A stretch of 40,092 nucleotides of DNA, taken from assembly GCA_902779705.1 (NCBI GenBank), contig CACZCR010000015.1, positions 1 through 40,092 on the forward strand. The letters run 5' to 3'. The notes below the pieces were generated by a model. The model had not been told where the DNA came from. It saw nothing but the letters and a program-made list of their open reading frames with translations, and ran no database searches. Within the stretch, counting starts at the first letter, position 1. Each line of letters starts with the position of its first letter. The DNA comes from an uncultured Bacteroidales bacterium (GTDB lineage: Bacteria; Bacteroidota; Bacteroidia; Bacteroidales; Paludibacteraceae). Shown one piece after another: positions 25,906 through 34,197 of the stretch. Both the position numbers and the translations under genes were made by a program.

Positions 25906-27408
25906 ATGAAAAAATATTTTATTCTTTTACTAGCGGCCGTAATAGCCTTGCCGATGGCGGCCAAGAAGAAAGAACCCAAGCCACAGGAAGTGGACTCGTT
26001 GGGGCGTAAGATCAAGACCGGTTGGAACTTCGGTATCCTGCCCTCGATAGCGTACGATGCCGACTACGGTTTTCAGGGAGGTGTGCTGACCAATGTCTAT
26101 TACTATGGTGATGGCAAGCAGTACCCCGAGTATATCCACTCGCTCTATTTTGAGGGTGCGTACACGACCAAACACCACGGTATATTCCGTTTCAACTATG
26201 ACTCCAAGTACCTCATCCCCGGCTATCGTCTCACGCTCGATGCGACCTATCTGCCGGACGCTATGTGCGACTTCTACGGTTTCAACGGCTATCAGTCTAA
26301 GTACAACTCTACGTGGCACAACTGGAAAAAAGACACCGCCAAGATGCCGGGCTATGAGGACTATCGTTCGCGCGTCTTCTATAAGTACAAACGTGACCTG
26401 ATCCGCGTGGCCGGAGACATTGAGGGTACGATCTATAAGGACCTCAAATGGAACGCCGGCGTGGGCGTGTTGGGTTATATTATCGACGACTGTGACATCG
26501 ACATGCTCAACGGCAAACGCGAGTTTGACCCCGACAAACCCAACTGGGACCAGAAGGCACTCAATCCCGACGAGGAACTGCTCTACGACAAGTACAAAGA
26601 CTGGAAACTGATAGGCGAAGACGAGCAGAAAGGCGGCTGGCATCCCTATGCCCATGTGGGTCTGACATACGATAGCCGCGACAAACGTCAGGGACCGAAC
26701 CGCGGTATCTATACTGACCTGTTCTTCACCTACTCGGCAGCCTTTAATGCCGCCTACGGACAACAGGCAAGTGCAGGCTATAACCACCTGCAGTTCAATT
26801 TCAATTTCCGCCATTATATCCCTTGCTATACCGATAAGAACGGTGTCAACCGTATCACCTTTGCCTACCGACTGGGATTGCAGAACCTGATCGCCGGCAA
26901 CTCGCCGTTCTATATGAACAACTACCTCAACACACTCTTCTTACAGCGCGTCTATTATGAAGGACTGGGAGGTGGTAACTCGATCCGTGGTATGATGGCT
27001 AACCGTATCCTGGCCAACGGCTTTGCGTATGCCAATGTGGAGTTCCGGTTCCGAGTGGCTAATTTCGATATCGGCCGCCAGCACTTCTTTGTCGGTCTCA
27101 ACCCGTTCTTCGACCTCGGTATGGTGACTCAGCCGTATAACTTAGACCAACTGGTGGAGAACCATTCTAACGGCCAATACCACACCCTTCAAGAGAGTAT
27201 GACGGCCGCTGGCGATGGTGATCAGTATGACAACTATTTCTCTACCAATCCTAAGGATATCTACCGCCCGCATATGACAGCCGGTGTGGGACTCAAGATT
27301 GGTATGAATGAGAACTTTGTTCTCTCGGCCGACTGGGGTATGCCGATCGATCGCCAGGACAACAACAAACTGGCGAACTTCTACGTCAAGATGGGATATC
27401 TGTTCTAA
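25906..27408 (+). CDS. BamA/TamA-like outer-membrane beta-barrel protein
   Basis: 500 residues. Signal peptide KKYFILLLAAVIALPMAA, then a short charged linker and, from about residue 40, barrel strands with no POTRA domains. Features of the Omp85 barrel are GGWHPYAHVGLTYDSRDKR and NRGIYTDLFFTY near the middle, GGGNSIRGMMANRILANGFA (the loop-6-like region) and a C-terminal FYVKMGYLF ending in Phe. This points to a surface antigen (D15-like) barrel rather than BamA itself. Cargo unknown. It sits between DUF819 and the GH53 gene. Confidence 0.75.
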   Translation: MKKYFILLLAAVIALPMAAKKKEPKPQEVDSLGRKIKTGWNFGILPSIAYDADYGFQGGVLTNVYYYGDGKQYPEYIHSLYFEGAYTTKHHGIFRFNYDSKYLIPGYRLTLDATYLPDAMCDFYGFNGYQSKYNSTWHNWKKDTAKMPGYEDYRSRVFYKYKRDLIRVAGDIEGTIYKDLKWNAGVGVLGYIIDDCDIDMLNGKREFDPDKPNWDQKALNPDEELLYDKYKDWKLIGEDEQKGGWHPYAHVGLTYDSRDKRQGPNRGIYTDLFFTYSAAFNAAYGQQASAGYNHLQFNFNFRHYIPCYTDKNGVNRITFAYRLGLQNLIAGNSPFYMNNYLNTLFLQRVYYEGLGGGNSIRGMMANRILANGFAYANVEFRFRVANFDIGRQHFFVGLNPFFDLGMVTQPYNLDQLVENHSNGQYHTLQESMTAAGDGDQYDNYFSTNPKDIYRPHMTAGVGLKIGMNENFVLSADWGMPIDRQDNNKLANFYVKMGYLF

Positions 27409-27424
27409 GTAAATAATAGATGAA

Positions 27425-28459
27425 ATGAAAAAGATTTTACTCTTTGCCCTAGTCAGTGTACTGCTGACCGCTTGTTATCACCGCACCGATAGTCCCCGCG
27501 GTTCGTGGGCACGAGGCTGCGACCTGAGTTGGCTCAGCGAGATGGAGCACGACTCGATGTTTGCCGACGACCAGATAGCCGTCTTGCGTAGTGACGGGAT
27601 GAATGCTATTCGTCTGCGTGTGTGGGTCAACCACAAGACCGGTTGGAGCAATCTGACCGACATGCTGTCTTTGGCACGTCGCGCAGCCGACCACGGACAA
27701 CGCATCATGATCGACATCCACTATTCGGATTTCTTTGCCGACCCCGCTCATCAGACCATCCCCGAGGCATGGCAAAACTACGACTATCCTACCATGCTGG
27801 AAGCGGTGCGCGAACATACACTCCAGGTACTCAACACCCTCAAGGAAGAGGGTATCCGCCCCGAGTGGGTGCAGATAGGAAACGAGACACCCAACGGCAT
27901 GCTTTGGCCGATGGGTAAAGTGGAACGTGAGAACGGTAACTGGGAACAGTATGCCGGTTTGACGGCGATGGGGTACAAGGCGGCCAAAGAGGTCTTCCCC
28001 GACATAACGGTCATCGTGCATCTGGACAACGCCTACGAGCGTCGTGACTGGTTCTGGCAGCAGATGAAAGCGCACGGCGGCATGTGGGACATGATAGGCC
28101 TGAGCCACTATCCGATGATGAGCGCGTGGAACGGCGGCAAGAGCTGGCAGGAGATGAACCAATTGGCCGAAGAGAATATCCGACGCCTCATCCACGACTG
28201 GCATTGTCCGGTCATGATAGCCGAGGTGGGTATGTTCGCCAACGACACTCTGTCACCTGTAGTCATGCAGGATTTCATCGACCGCATCACAGCCATCGAC
28301 TCCTGTGCCGGGATCTTCTACTGGGAACCCGAATGCTACGGCCAATGGCGACCGGCCGAATATATACCGCTGGGATGGAACGGCTACGACATGGGTGCTT
28401 ATACGCCCGAGGGCAAACCCTCTCAGACGCTCAAGGTCATGCTTAGCAGCCGACAATAA
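27425..28459 (+). CDS. GH53 endo-beta-1,4-galactanase, lipoprotein
   Basis: 344 residues. A lipobox (ALVSVLLTAC, lipidated Cys at about 17) predicts an anchored periplasmic or surface enzyme. The (beta/alpha)8 fold of GH53 arabinogalactan endo-1,4-galactanases is recognised by GCDLSWLSEME, NAIRLRVWVNH and IDIHYSDFFADP. The general acid is E154 in QIGNETPNGMLWP and the nucleophile E267 in MIAEVGM; both are present. It should cleave beta-1,4-galactan side chains of pectin. No SusC/SusD pair is next to it. It ends the operon, 11 nt from the convergent DUF4832 gene. Confidence 0.92.
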   Translation: MKKILLFALVSVLLTACYHRTDSPRGSWARGCDLSWLSEMEHDSMFADDQIAVLRSDGMNAIRLRVWVNHKTGWSNLTDMLSLARRAADHGQRIMIDIHYSDFFADPAHQTIPEAWQNYDYPTMLEAVREHTLQVLNTLKEEGIRPEWVQIGNETPNGMLWPMGKVERENGNWEQYAGLTAMGYKAAKEVFPDITVIVHLDNAYERRDWFWQQMKAHGGMWDMIGLSHYPMMSAWNGGKSWQEMNQLAEENIRRLIHDWHCPVMIAEVGMFANDTLSPVVMQDFIDRITAIDSCAGIFYWEPECYGQWRPAEYIPLGWNGYDMGAYTPEGKPSQTLKVMLSSRQ

Positions 28460-28470
28460 ACACCAATTGC

Positions 28471-29778
28471 CTACTCGGCGTCGTACTCGATCTGTTGCGA
28501 CGGCAAGATATGATCACTGGTGATCGTCACGTTCTCAGACGTGGCGATCGCTTGTTGTATGATGCATGTGCGTGTCTCGCCCGGCAGCAAGCCACGCAGC
28601 GACTCACTCGCACGCACACCGTCGATGCTCACATAGGCATCGTAGTAGATAGGTGCCACACCGGTATTGGTGATCGTCACCCGGCTGTCGGTGTCGTCGG
28701 TCTCGCAACTCAGTATCCGGAATCGGTATCCCGATGCGATACCTGCCTCAGTCACGCGCTCCGGGGTGAAATAGGCTCCTTCGGGGGCGTTGTTACAGAT
28801 CACCCACGACATATGGTACTTCTTGGCTGCCTGCTCCCAAGTCACGCCGTACATTCCCCTGGGATTGAGGAAGTTGTGCTGGTCATCGGCCGTGTAATAG
28901 CTCACCTCACCGCCACAGACACCGGTCTGCCAGTGGTCCATGCCACTCCATATCCAGCACTGCTCGTTCCAGCCGTCACCTTGCGACTTGTCGTGCTGTG
29001 CGTGCATAAACGTGTCGTCAAACAGGCCGAAGGCCAGATCTTTGGTACCGACATGGCTGCACACGTCCGAGTAGGTGGCGTCACCGGCATCGATACTCAC
29101 CATCCATGGCATACCCAATACCTTGTCCAGGTGGGCAAAAAACTCCCGCTGATAAGCCTTCGATGGAAAGTTCTTGCCAAAAGCCACCGGTGTACCATAG
29201 GTGTGGTACTCGCCCCAGTGACCAAACCCTACCTCTACAAAGGCTAGACGGGGATCGTTGGCATAGCGGGCACCCAGGTCAGCATAGAACTGCTTGACAA
29301 ACCACTGCAACTCGCTGTGACTCCAATCGGGGTACCAGGTCGGACCGTCCCCGCCCGGGTTGGCCGTATAGCGTTCCTTATAGCCCTTCATGGCACGTAT
29401 ATACGCCGGCACATAGGTGGCGCCGATCTGGTCGATACAATTGTTGCGGTTCGAAGGGTAGCAGAGCGGAAAACGAATGACCATCTGATGCCCGCGGCTC
29501 GCTGCGGCGGAGAGCTTGTCGTCCAGATAACTCCAGTCGTATTCGATCTTGCCGTCACGCTTGCCCTTAACCAACAGGCAGGGCGGCACATAGGAGAACT
29601 CCAAGGCGATCGATGCGCCGTGGGTAGCTTGCAGGTTAGCGGCCTGCTCGTTCCACAAGACCATACCCGTCATGGGCTGCACATGCGTCACTTGACTCTT
29701 CAGCGCTACCGTGTGATACTCGCCCGCGAACAAGCGACTGCACAAAATAAGTGCTATAACCAAAAATTTTGTTTTCAT
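28471..29778 (-). CDS. DUF4832 (with DUF4874-like region) secreted protein
   Basis: 435 residues with signal peptide KTKFLVIALILCSRLFAG. The central part has the DUF4832 signature as I recall it, FVEVGFGHWGEYHTYGTP, within a glycoside-hydrolase-like TIM barrel (IALEFSYVPP, DWSYLDDKLSAAASRGHQMV, RFPLCYPSN). The last 90 residues form a beta-sandwich (VTITNTGVAPIYYDAYVSID). A role in polysaccharide breakdown is plausible given the convergent GH53 gene, but the activity is not known to me. It is transcribed from the shared palindromic promoter at 29796-29849. Confidence 0.7.
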   Translation of the reverse strand: MKTKFLVIALILCSRLFAGEYHTVALKSQVTHVQPMTGMVLWNEQAANLQATHGASIALEFSYVPPCLLVKGKRDGKIEYDWSYLDDKLSAAASRGHQMVIRFPLCYPSNRNNCIDQIGATYVPAYIRAMKGYKERYTANPGGDGPTWYPDWSHSELQWFVKQFYADLGARYANDPRLAFVEVGFGHWGEYHTYGTPVAFGKNFPSKAYQREFFAHLDKVLGMPWMVSIDAGDATYSDVCSHVGTKDLAFGLFDDTFMHAQHDKSQGDGWNEQCWIWSGMDHWQTGVCGGEVSYYTADDQHNFLNPRGMYGVTWEQAAKKYHMSWVICNNAPEGAYFTPERVTEAGIASGYRFRILSCETDDTDSRVTITNTGVAPIYYDAYVSIDGVRASESLRGLLPGETRTCIIQQAIATSENVTITSDHILPSQQIEYDAE

Positions 29779-29795
29779 ATCAATGCATTATTTCT

Positions 29796-29849
29796 GTGCA
29801 AAATTACACTTTTTTTTGCATATATGCAAATTTTTGTGTAATTTTGCAC
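29796..29849. promoter_or_regulatory. Palindromic divergent promoter
   Basis: A 54-base near-perfect palindrome centred at 29822.5. Its core TTTGCATATATGCAAA (29815-29830) supplies the -33 box for both directions. Each is followed after 19 nt past TTTGC by TAATTTTG: plus strand at 29839-29846, minus strand at 29799-29806 (read as CAAAATTA). The arms GTGCAAAATTACAC and GTGTAATTTTGCAC are exact complements. Confidence 0.85.
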
Positions 29850-29874
29850 TCGAAAAGGAAAAATACCTACACCC

Positions 29875-31866
29875 ATGAAAGCAAATCTTAGTTCGCAGAT
29901 TTCGTTGAGTCGCGTTTCTAAGCGCCTCTATTGTCCGGACGATGTATTCGAGCAGAGTCGTGTCACCCGCCTGGAGCAACTACCTGTCACTATCTATGAA
30001 TCCTCGCGTCTTGGCGCGCTGGCCGTGGCGGAGTATATAGCCTCCCAGATCAGGCTGCGTCAGCAACAGTTCAAGCCCTACGTAGTCTCGTTGGCACCCG
30101 GCCGTTCGACAGGAGATATCTATGCCGAACTGGTACGCAAACATCGCGAGGAAGGACTCAGTTTCCGCAATGTGGTCTTCTTTGATCTCTATGAGTATTA
30201 TCCGCTCACCGACAATCGATTGGGCAACCATGCGCAACTCAAGACCCAGCTGCTGGACCATGTGGACATACCGCCTGAGAATATCCATACCATACCGTGG
30301 AACTTGCGCAAAGAGGACATCATGTCCTTCTGCTACGACTACGAGCGCCTCATAGCCGAAGCCGGCGGCATCGACTTCCAACTGCTGGGTATAGGACGCT
30401 GCGGTAATATCGCCTTCAACGAGCCGGGCTCGTCGCTCAACTCACTCACGCGCCTTGTCTTGCTGGACAACAACTCCAAAGAGGACGCCAAAGTCATGTT
30501 CGGTTCGGTGGACCAAGTGCCGGTCAGCGCTATCACGATGGGTATAGACACGATCATGCAGGCCAAAGAGGTGATGCTGGTGGCATGGGGCGAACACAAG
30601 TCGGCTATCGTGCGACAGGCTATGGAGCAACACTATGATGTGGCTTGTCCGGCCTCGGTGCTACAACTGCATAAGAACGTGCGCTGCATGCTCGATCTGG
30701 GCGCTGCGGCACGACTGACACGTATCGCTACGCCGTGGGTGGTCACCTCGTGCGAGTGGGACGACCAGCTCGTCAGAAGGGCAGTAGTATGGCTCTGCCG
30801 ACAGACCGGCAAACCAATACTCAAACTCACCAACAAGGACTATAACGACCACGGTCTGTCCGAACTGATCACCCGCTTTGAGTCGGCCTACAACTGTAAT
30901 ATCAAGGTCTTCAACGACCTCCAACATACGATCACCGGATGGCCCGGCGGAAAGCCTAATGCCGATGACTCGAACCGGCCGGAACGCGCTAAGCCGTATC
31001 CGAAGGATGTACTGATCTTCTCACCGCATCCCGACGACGATGTAATATCGATGGGAGGCACCTTTGCACGATTGATCAAACAGGGACATAATGTGCATGT
31101 GGCTTACGAGACCAGCGGATGTATCGCCGTGTGTGATGACGAGGTGATACGGTTCCTCGATTTTCTCAAGGGCTACCACCAACTCGGGCTGCTCTCCGAC
31201 TCGGATGTGCCGGCTAAGTATGACGAATATATGCACTTCTTCCGCGATGTCAAGGTGGGCGATCAGGACACCCGCGAGGTGCTCGACCTCAAAGCCCTCA
31301 TCCGCCGCGGCGAGGCGACAGCAGCCTGCCGACACATGGGACTGCCGACCGAGCATATCCACTTCCTCAATCTGCCGTTCTACGAGACCGGCTCTATCAA
31401 GAAAGGGCCGCTCACCGAGGCCGATTGTACAATCGTGCGCCAGCTGCTCGAGCAGATCCAACCCCATGAGATGTTCGTGGCCGGTGACCTGGCTGACCCG
31501 CATGGCACCCATCGCGTCTGTCTCGATGCTGTCCTGGCGGCACTCGACCAACTACGTCATACCGACGCCTGGGAGCGTTGGCTCAAAGACTGCCGTATAT
31601 GGATGTACCGCGGCGCATGGATGGAGTGGGAGGTAGACCTGATCGAGATGGCTGTGCCGATGTCGCCCGAGGAGCTGCGGTTCAAACGTAACACCATCCT
31701 CAAACACCAGTCACAGATGGAGTCGGCACCGTTTATGGGCAACGACGAACGCCTGTTCTGGCAACGCGCCGAAGACCGCAACCATGCCACGGCTGAACTG
31801 TATGCTCAACTCGGCTTGGCCAACTACGAAGCGATCGAGGCCTTTGTACAATATAGAATGAAATAA
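29875..31866 (+). CDS. NagB-like domain fused to PIG-L-type deacetylase
   Basis: 663 residues, the usual size of the Bacteroidota proteins annotated as glucosamine-6-phosphate deaminase. Residues about 30-280 follow NagB (LAPGRSTGDIYAELVR; HVDIPPENIH; IAFNEPGSSL). From about 375 a PIG-L deacetylase domain follows, with SPHPDDD (383-389) and the zinc His pair H543-G-T-H546. The NagB catalytic positions differ: the residue aligned with E. coli D72 is Y106 (FDLYEY), D141 is C176 and H143 is N178 (GIGRCGNIAF); only E148 (E183) remains. So deaminase activity is doubtful. It probably acts on amino sugars in the cytoplasm. Confidence 0.85.
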   Translation: MKANLSSQISLSRVSKRLYCPDDVFEQSRVTRLEQLPVTIYESSRLGALAVAEYIASQIRLRQQQFKPYVVSLAPGRSTGDIYAELVRKHREEGLSFRNVVFFDLYEYYPLTDNRLGNHAQLKTQLLDHVDIPPENIHTIPWNLRKEDIMSFCYDYERLIAEAGGIDFQLLGIGRCGNIAFNEPGSSLNSLTRLVLLDNNSKEDAKVMFGSVDQVPVSAITMGIDTIMQAKEVMLVAWGEHKSAIVRQAMEQHYDVACPASVLQLHKNVRCMLDLGAAARLTRIATPWVVTSCEWDDQLVRRAVVWLCRQTGKPILKLTNKDYNDHGLSELITRFESAYNCNIKVFNDLQHTITGWPGGKPNADDSNRPERAKPYPKDVLIFSPHPDDDVISMGGTFARLIKQGHNVHVAYETSGCIAVCDDEVIRFLDFLKGYHQLGLLSDSDVPAKYDEYMHFFRDVKVGDQDTREVLDLKALIRRGEATAACRHMGLPTEHIHFLNLPFYETGSIKKGPLTEADCTIVRQLLEQIQPHEMFVAGDLADPHGTHRVCLDAVLAALDQLRHTDAWERWLKDCRIWMYRGAWMEWEVDLIEMAVPMSPEELRFKRNTILKHQSQMESAPFMGNDERLFWQRAEDRNHATAELYAQLGLANYEAIEAFVQYRMK

Positions 31867-31881
31867 GGTCTATAATATAAA

Positions 31882-32769
31882 ATGAACGCAATATTTATTG
31901 TACTACCGATCCTGACATTGCTGATGTTCGACTTGGGCTTGACGCTCAAGCCGCAGGATTTCAAACTCATCGCGCAACGCCCGAAGCCCGTCATCGTAGG
32001 ACTCGTCGGGCAAATCATCCTACTACCTTTGATAGCATGGGCGATTATAAATATCCTTTCAACATTCAACATTCAACATTCAACATTATTCATCATCGGA
32101 ATAATGCTCGTCGCTTGCAGCCCCGGCGGGAGCTCAAGCAATGTGTTCTCGATGTTGGCCAAAGGCGATGTGGCGCTCTCGGTGACGCTCACAGCCTGCA
32201 GCAGTCTGATCACGCTCTTCACCCTACCGCTTATCATGGCCTGGGTGATGGGTTATGGGTTACCGAGTATGGGGTACGGGGTACAGAATGCCGTGGATAT
32301 CCACCTGCCTATCGGCAACCTGCTGATACAGAACATCGTGCTGATGGTCGTGCCCATTGCTATCGGATTCATTGTCAATATCTTCCGCGCACAAGCGGCA
32401 ACTAAGATTCACAATGTGCTCCGTCGTATAGCCATGCCGGCGCTCATCCTGCTGGTAACGGTCTTTTTCGTTCAGCACAAACAAACCATTGTCACCGAGT
32501 TTGCGTCCTTAGGACTGACCATGAGCGTGCTGATCTTGGCGACCACGAGCTGCGGTGCGTTGCTTAGTTGGCTCCTTAAGCTGACCACCAAAGAGCGGCG
32601 CACACTCGTCATCGAGATCGGAATGCAGAATGCTGCACAAGCCATCACAATCGCCTGCAGCCCGATCATCTTCAACAACGAGATCATCGCTATCCCGGCT
32701 ATCATCTATGCGCTCATGATGAACCTCATCCTGCTGGCATACGTTGGAATCACTCATCTTCAGAACTAA
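31882..32769 (+). CDS. Bile acid:sodium symporter (SBF) family transporter
   Basis: 295 residues, about nine to ten membrane spans. The SBF-family region MLVACSPGGSSSNVFSMLAKGD (the CSPGGSSSN stretch) and DVALSVTLTACSSL are diagnostic, and IEIGMQNAAQAITIA is the second conserved site. It starts 15 nt after the NagB-like gene, so it is probably co-transcribed. Two short repeats are read in frame: TTCAACA x4 at 32058-32089 in a loop (STFNIQHST) and a G-rich heptad run at 32243-32288 (VMGYGLPSMGYGVQ). Substrate is not predictable. Confidence 0.88.
   Translation: MNAIFIVLPILTLLMFDLGLTLKPQDFKLIAQRPKPVIVGLVGQIILLPLIAWAIINILSTFNIQHSTLFIIGIMLVACSPGGSSSNVFSMLAKGDVALSVTLTACSSLITLFTLPLIMAWVMGYGLPSMGYGVQNAVDIHLPIGNLLIQNIVLMVVPIAIGFIVNIFRAQAATKIHNVLRRIAMPALILLVTVFFVQHKQTIVTEFASLGLTMSVLILATTSCGALLSWLLKLTTKERRTLVIEIGMQNAAQAITIACSPIIFNNEIIAIPAIIYALMMNLILLAYVGITHLQN
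32058..32089. repeat. TTCAACA heptad repeat inside the SBF transporter
   Basis: Four units of TTCAACA, period 7, coding in frame. The reverse strand unit is TGTTGAA, again containing TGA. Confidence 0.85.
32243..32288. repeat. G-rich heptad repeat inside the SBF transporter
   Basis: GGTGATG-GGTTATG-GGTTACC-GAGTATG-GGGTACG-GGGTACA, period 7. It is translated in frame as a Gly/Tyr/Met loop between two membrane segments. Confidence 0.7.
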
Positions 32770-32771
32770 CA

Positions 32772-32855
32772 GGAACGGAAGTCCTTAGGCGTAGTACCGG
32801 CGGTACGAACGTCACGCTCTCCAACTATTCTTCCGGCGGAGGCATGGGCTGGTAA
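32772..32855 (+). pseudogene. Possible remnant of a protein C-terminus
   Basis: An open stretch with no start, ending in TAA at 32853-32855. Its product GTEVLRRSTGGTNVTLSNYS, then SGGGMGW, looks like a natural Ser/Gly-rich protein tail ending in Trp. It begins right after the SBF stop codon. It may be chance. Confidence 0.2.
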
Positions 32856-32873
32856 ATTACAAAAAATCCCACA

Positions 32874-32881
32874 TAAATTTG
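32874..32881 (+). promoter_or_regulatory. Possible -7 box before the unknown gene at 32910
   Basis: TAAATTTG fits the -7 consensus and leaves a leader of about 25 nt, but no good TTTG stands 19-20 nt upstream. Confidence 0.35.
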
Positions 32882-32909
32882 CGTAGATAAAGGAATTTTA
32901 ACAGATCGA

Positions 32910-33998
32910 ATGAAACAACTGCTAGCTGATCATATCTTCTCTCCCTCCCTCCGCTATGAGGGACATAAGTTGGTCTATACGCCTCAAGACGGTGAACCGA
33001 TAGTCTTAGGTGGTATCCTCGGTGCAGCACTTCTCTGCGTGCGACTGCTGAACACCGACGAACAGAATGAGCGCGGCTTCGTGTTGAACGAAGATCTGCG
33101 CTATGATTCCTTCTACAAGCAGTACGAAAGCGAAGTGATCGCCGATGATTGGGGGTATATAGAGTCCGAACTGGAACAACTCGACCTCGCCTATCTGGAA
33201 CTGTATGCCAACGAAAACACAACCATCGAGACCATCTGCCCGAATAGACGGCAGCTAAGTATAGCGTTGGATGTGGTAGCCACCTACATGCGCCGTATCA
33301 CGATCGAGCGGTACGGAGCGCATATATATGACCTTGTGAGTTGGACGACGCCCTTCGCCCAGTGGCTCTTTACTGCCGCGCATGCCGAACCGCGACGCCA
33401 ACGATTCCTTACCGTCGACTGGACCGACCCGGCACTGGTCCATGATTTGGCATGCGATATGGAGAAAAACGAACCCGAAGAACCGGTCTTTATCTTCGAA
33501 GGTGAAAAAGCTGCCGATATCATGAATCGGTATTGGGATTGGCTATGGAACTTTGCGCAGATAGATGCGGCCACCTTCCCGGACTCGAAAGTCGTCATGG
33601 CGGAATATAAGAAAAGCATCCGCAAAGAAGAAACCGACTATGAGTTCATCAAACCCGAAATGAAAAACTTCCCGCAAGAGCAGATCAACCTCTTCCGCAA
33701 ATGGATGAACCAGTGGACCGCATTCGTTCAGCAACAGATCGAACCGCCTGTCTCAATCCGCAAGAAGGATATCCGGCAAGAGATCCTTCTCGACAACGTG
33801 ATGCCGGTTCCGCCAGAAAATAATTATGTCAAAGTGCGCGAATATATTCTCGAGCGATGCAAATATGACAAAGAATTTGAAAAATATTTCAAAGCGCATA
33901 AAAGGACAGATTTTTGCGATCAATTAACGCTCTTATTCGGCTGGTATGTAGATCCTAACGCCCTCGGCAAACGAATGAATAGCAAACCTAAAAAGTGA
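32910..33998 (+). CDS. Protein of unknown function, 362 residues
   Basis: I do not recognise this family. There is no signal peptide or membrane span; it looks soluble, mostly helical and rich in acidic and aromatic residues (ESELEQLDLAYLELYANE; NRYWDWLWNFAQID). The C-terminal third is more basic and ends KRMNSKPKK. It has its own upstream -7-like box and is followed by three hairpins, so it is probably a single-gene unit. From here on the window becomes more accessory, with several intergenic palindromes. The stop TGA is the start of a tandem TGACGTCACG/TGACGTCC. Confidence 0.75.
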   Translation: MKQLLADHIFSPSLRYEGHKLVYTPQDGEPIVLGGILGAALLCVRLLNTDEQNERGFVLNEDLRYDSFYKQYESEVIADDWGYIESELEQLDLAYLELYANENTTIETICPNRRQLSIALDVVATYMRRITIERYGAHIYDLVSWTTPFAQWLFTAAHAEPRRQRFLTVDWTDPALVHDLACDMEKNEPEEPVFIFEGEKAADIMNRYWDWLWNFAQIDAATFPDSKVVMAEYKKSIRKEETDYEFIKPEMKNFPQEQINLFRKWMNQWTAFVQQQIEPPVSIRKKDIRQEILLDNVMPVPPENNYVKVREYILERCKYDKEFEKYFKAHKRTDFCDQLTLLFGWYVDPNALGKRMNSKPKK

Positions 33999-34020
33999 CG
34001 TCACGTGACGTCCTTTTTTT
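33996..34020 (+). terminator. Palindromic terminator at the end of the unknown gene
   Basis: GACGTCACGTGACGTC is a perfect 16-base palindrome followed by CC and eight T. The gene's TGA stop is inside it, and it can also be read as the tandem TGACGTCACG-TGACGTCC. Confidence 0.7.
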
Positions 34021-34024
34021 TATG

Positions 34025-34047
34025 TGTCCTTTCAAAAGGACGTTTTT
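34025..34047 (+). terminator. Second hairpin with T run
   Basis: GTCCTTT and AAAGGAC pair around a CA turn, followed by GTTTTT. It overlaps the -33 region of the next promoter. Confidence 0.5.
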
Positions 34048-34060
34048 CATAGTATCTTTG
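34030..34060 (+). promoter_or_regulatory. Promoter of the DUF3987 gene
   Basis: TTTC (34030-34033, an imperfect TTTG), 19 nt, TATCTTTG (34053-34060). The bases CTTTGCAGCGGATTT that follow recur at the AAA ATPase promoter (36122 onward). Confidence 0.6.
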
Positions 34061-34095
34061 CAGCGGATTTTCAAAAAAAAGTCCGCTGTTTTTGT
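34061..34095 (+). terminator. Leader hairpin of the DUF3987 gene
   Basis: CAGCGGA and TCCGCTG arms enclose an A-rich loop and are followed by TTTTT, right at the predicted transcript start. It may attenuate expression. Confidence 0.55.
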
Positions 34096-34178
34096 ACTAG
34101 TCCCCTAGTCCCCTAGTCCCCTAGTTTCCTAGTCCGACCTAGTCATACCTAGTCCGACCTAGTACTACCTAGTTAAAC
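34095..34178. repeat. CTAGTCCC-type repeat before the DUF3987 gene
   Basis: CTAGTCCC x3, CTAGTTTC, then CTAGTCCGAC, CTAGTCATAC, CTAGTCCGAC, CTAGTACTAC, CTAGTTAAAC. The period is 8 and then 10, and every unit carries TAG. It fills the leader up to 20 bases before the ATG. Confidence 0.9.
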
Positions 34179-34197
34179 CCTTTAATTATATTATTTT

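Noticed and set aside
34095..34178. CRISPR-like array
   Set aside because: Units are 8-10 bases with no spacers and no cas genes nearby; it belongs with the other short tandem repeats.
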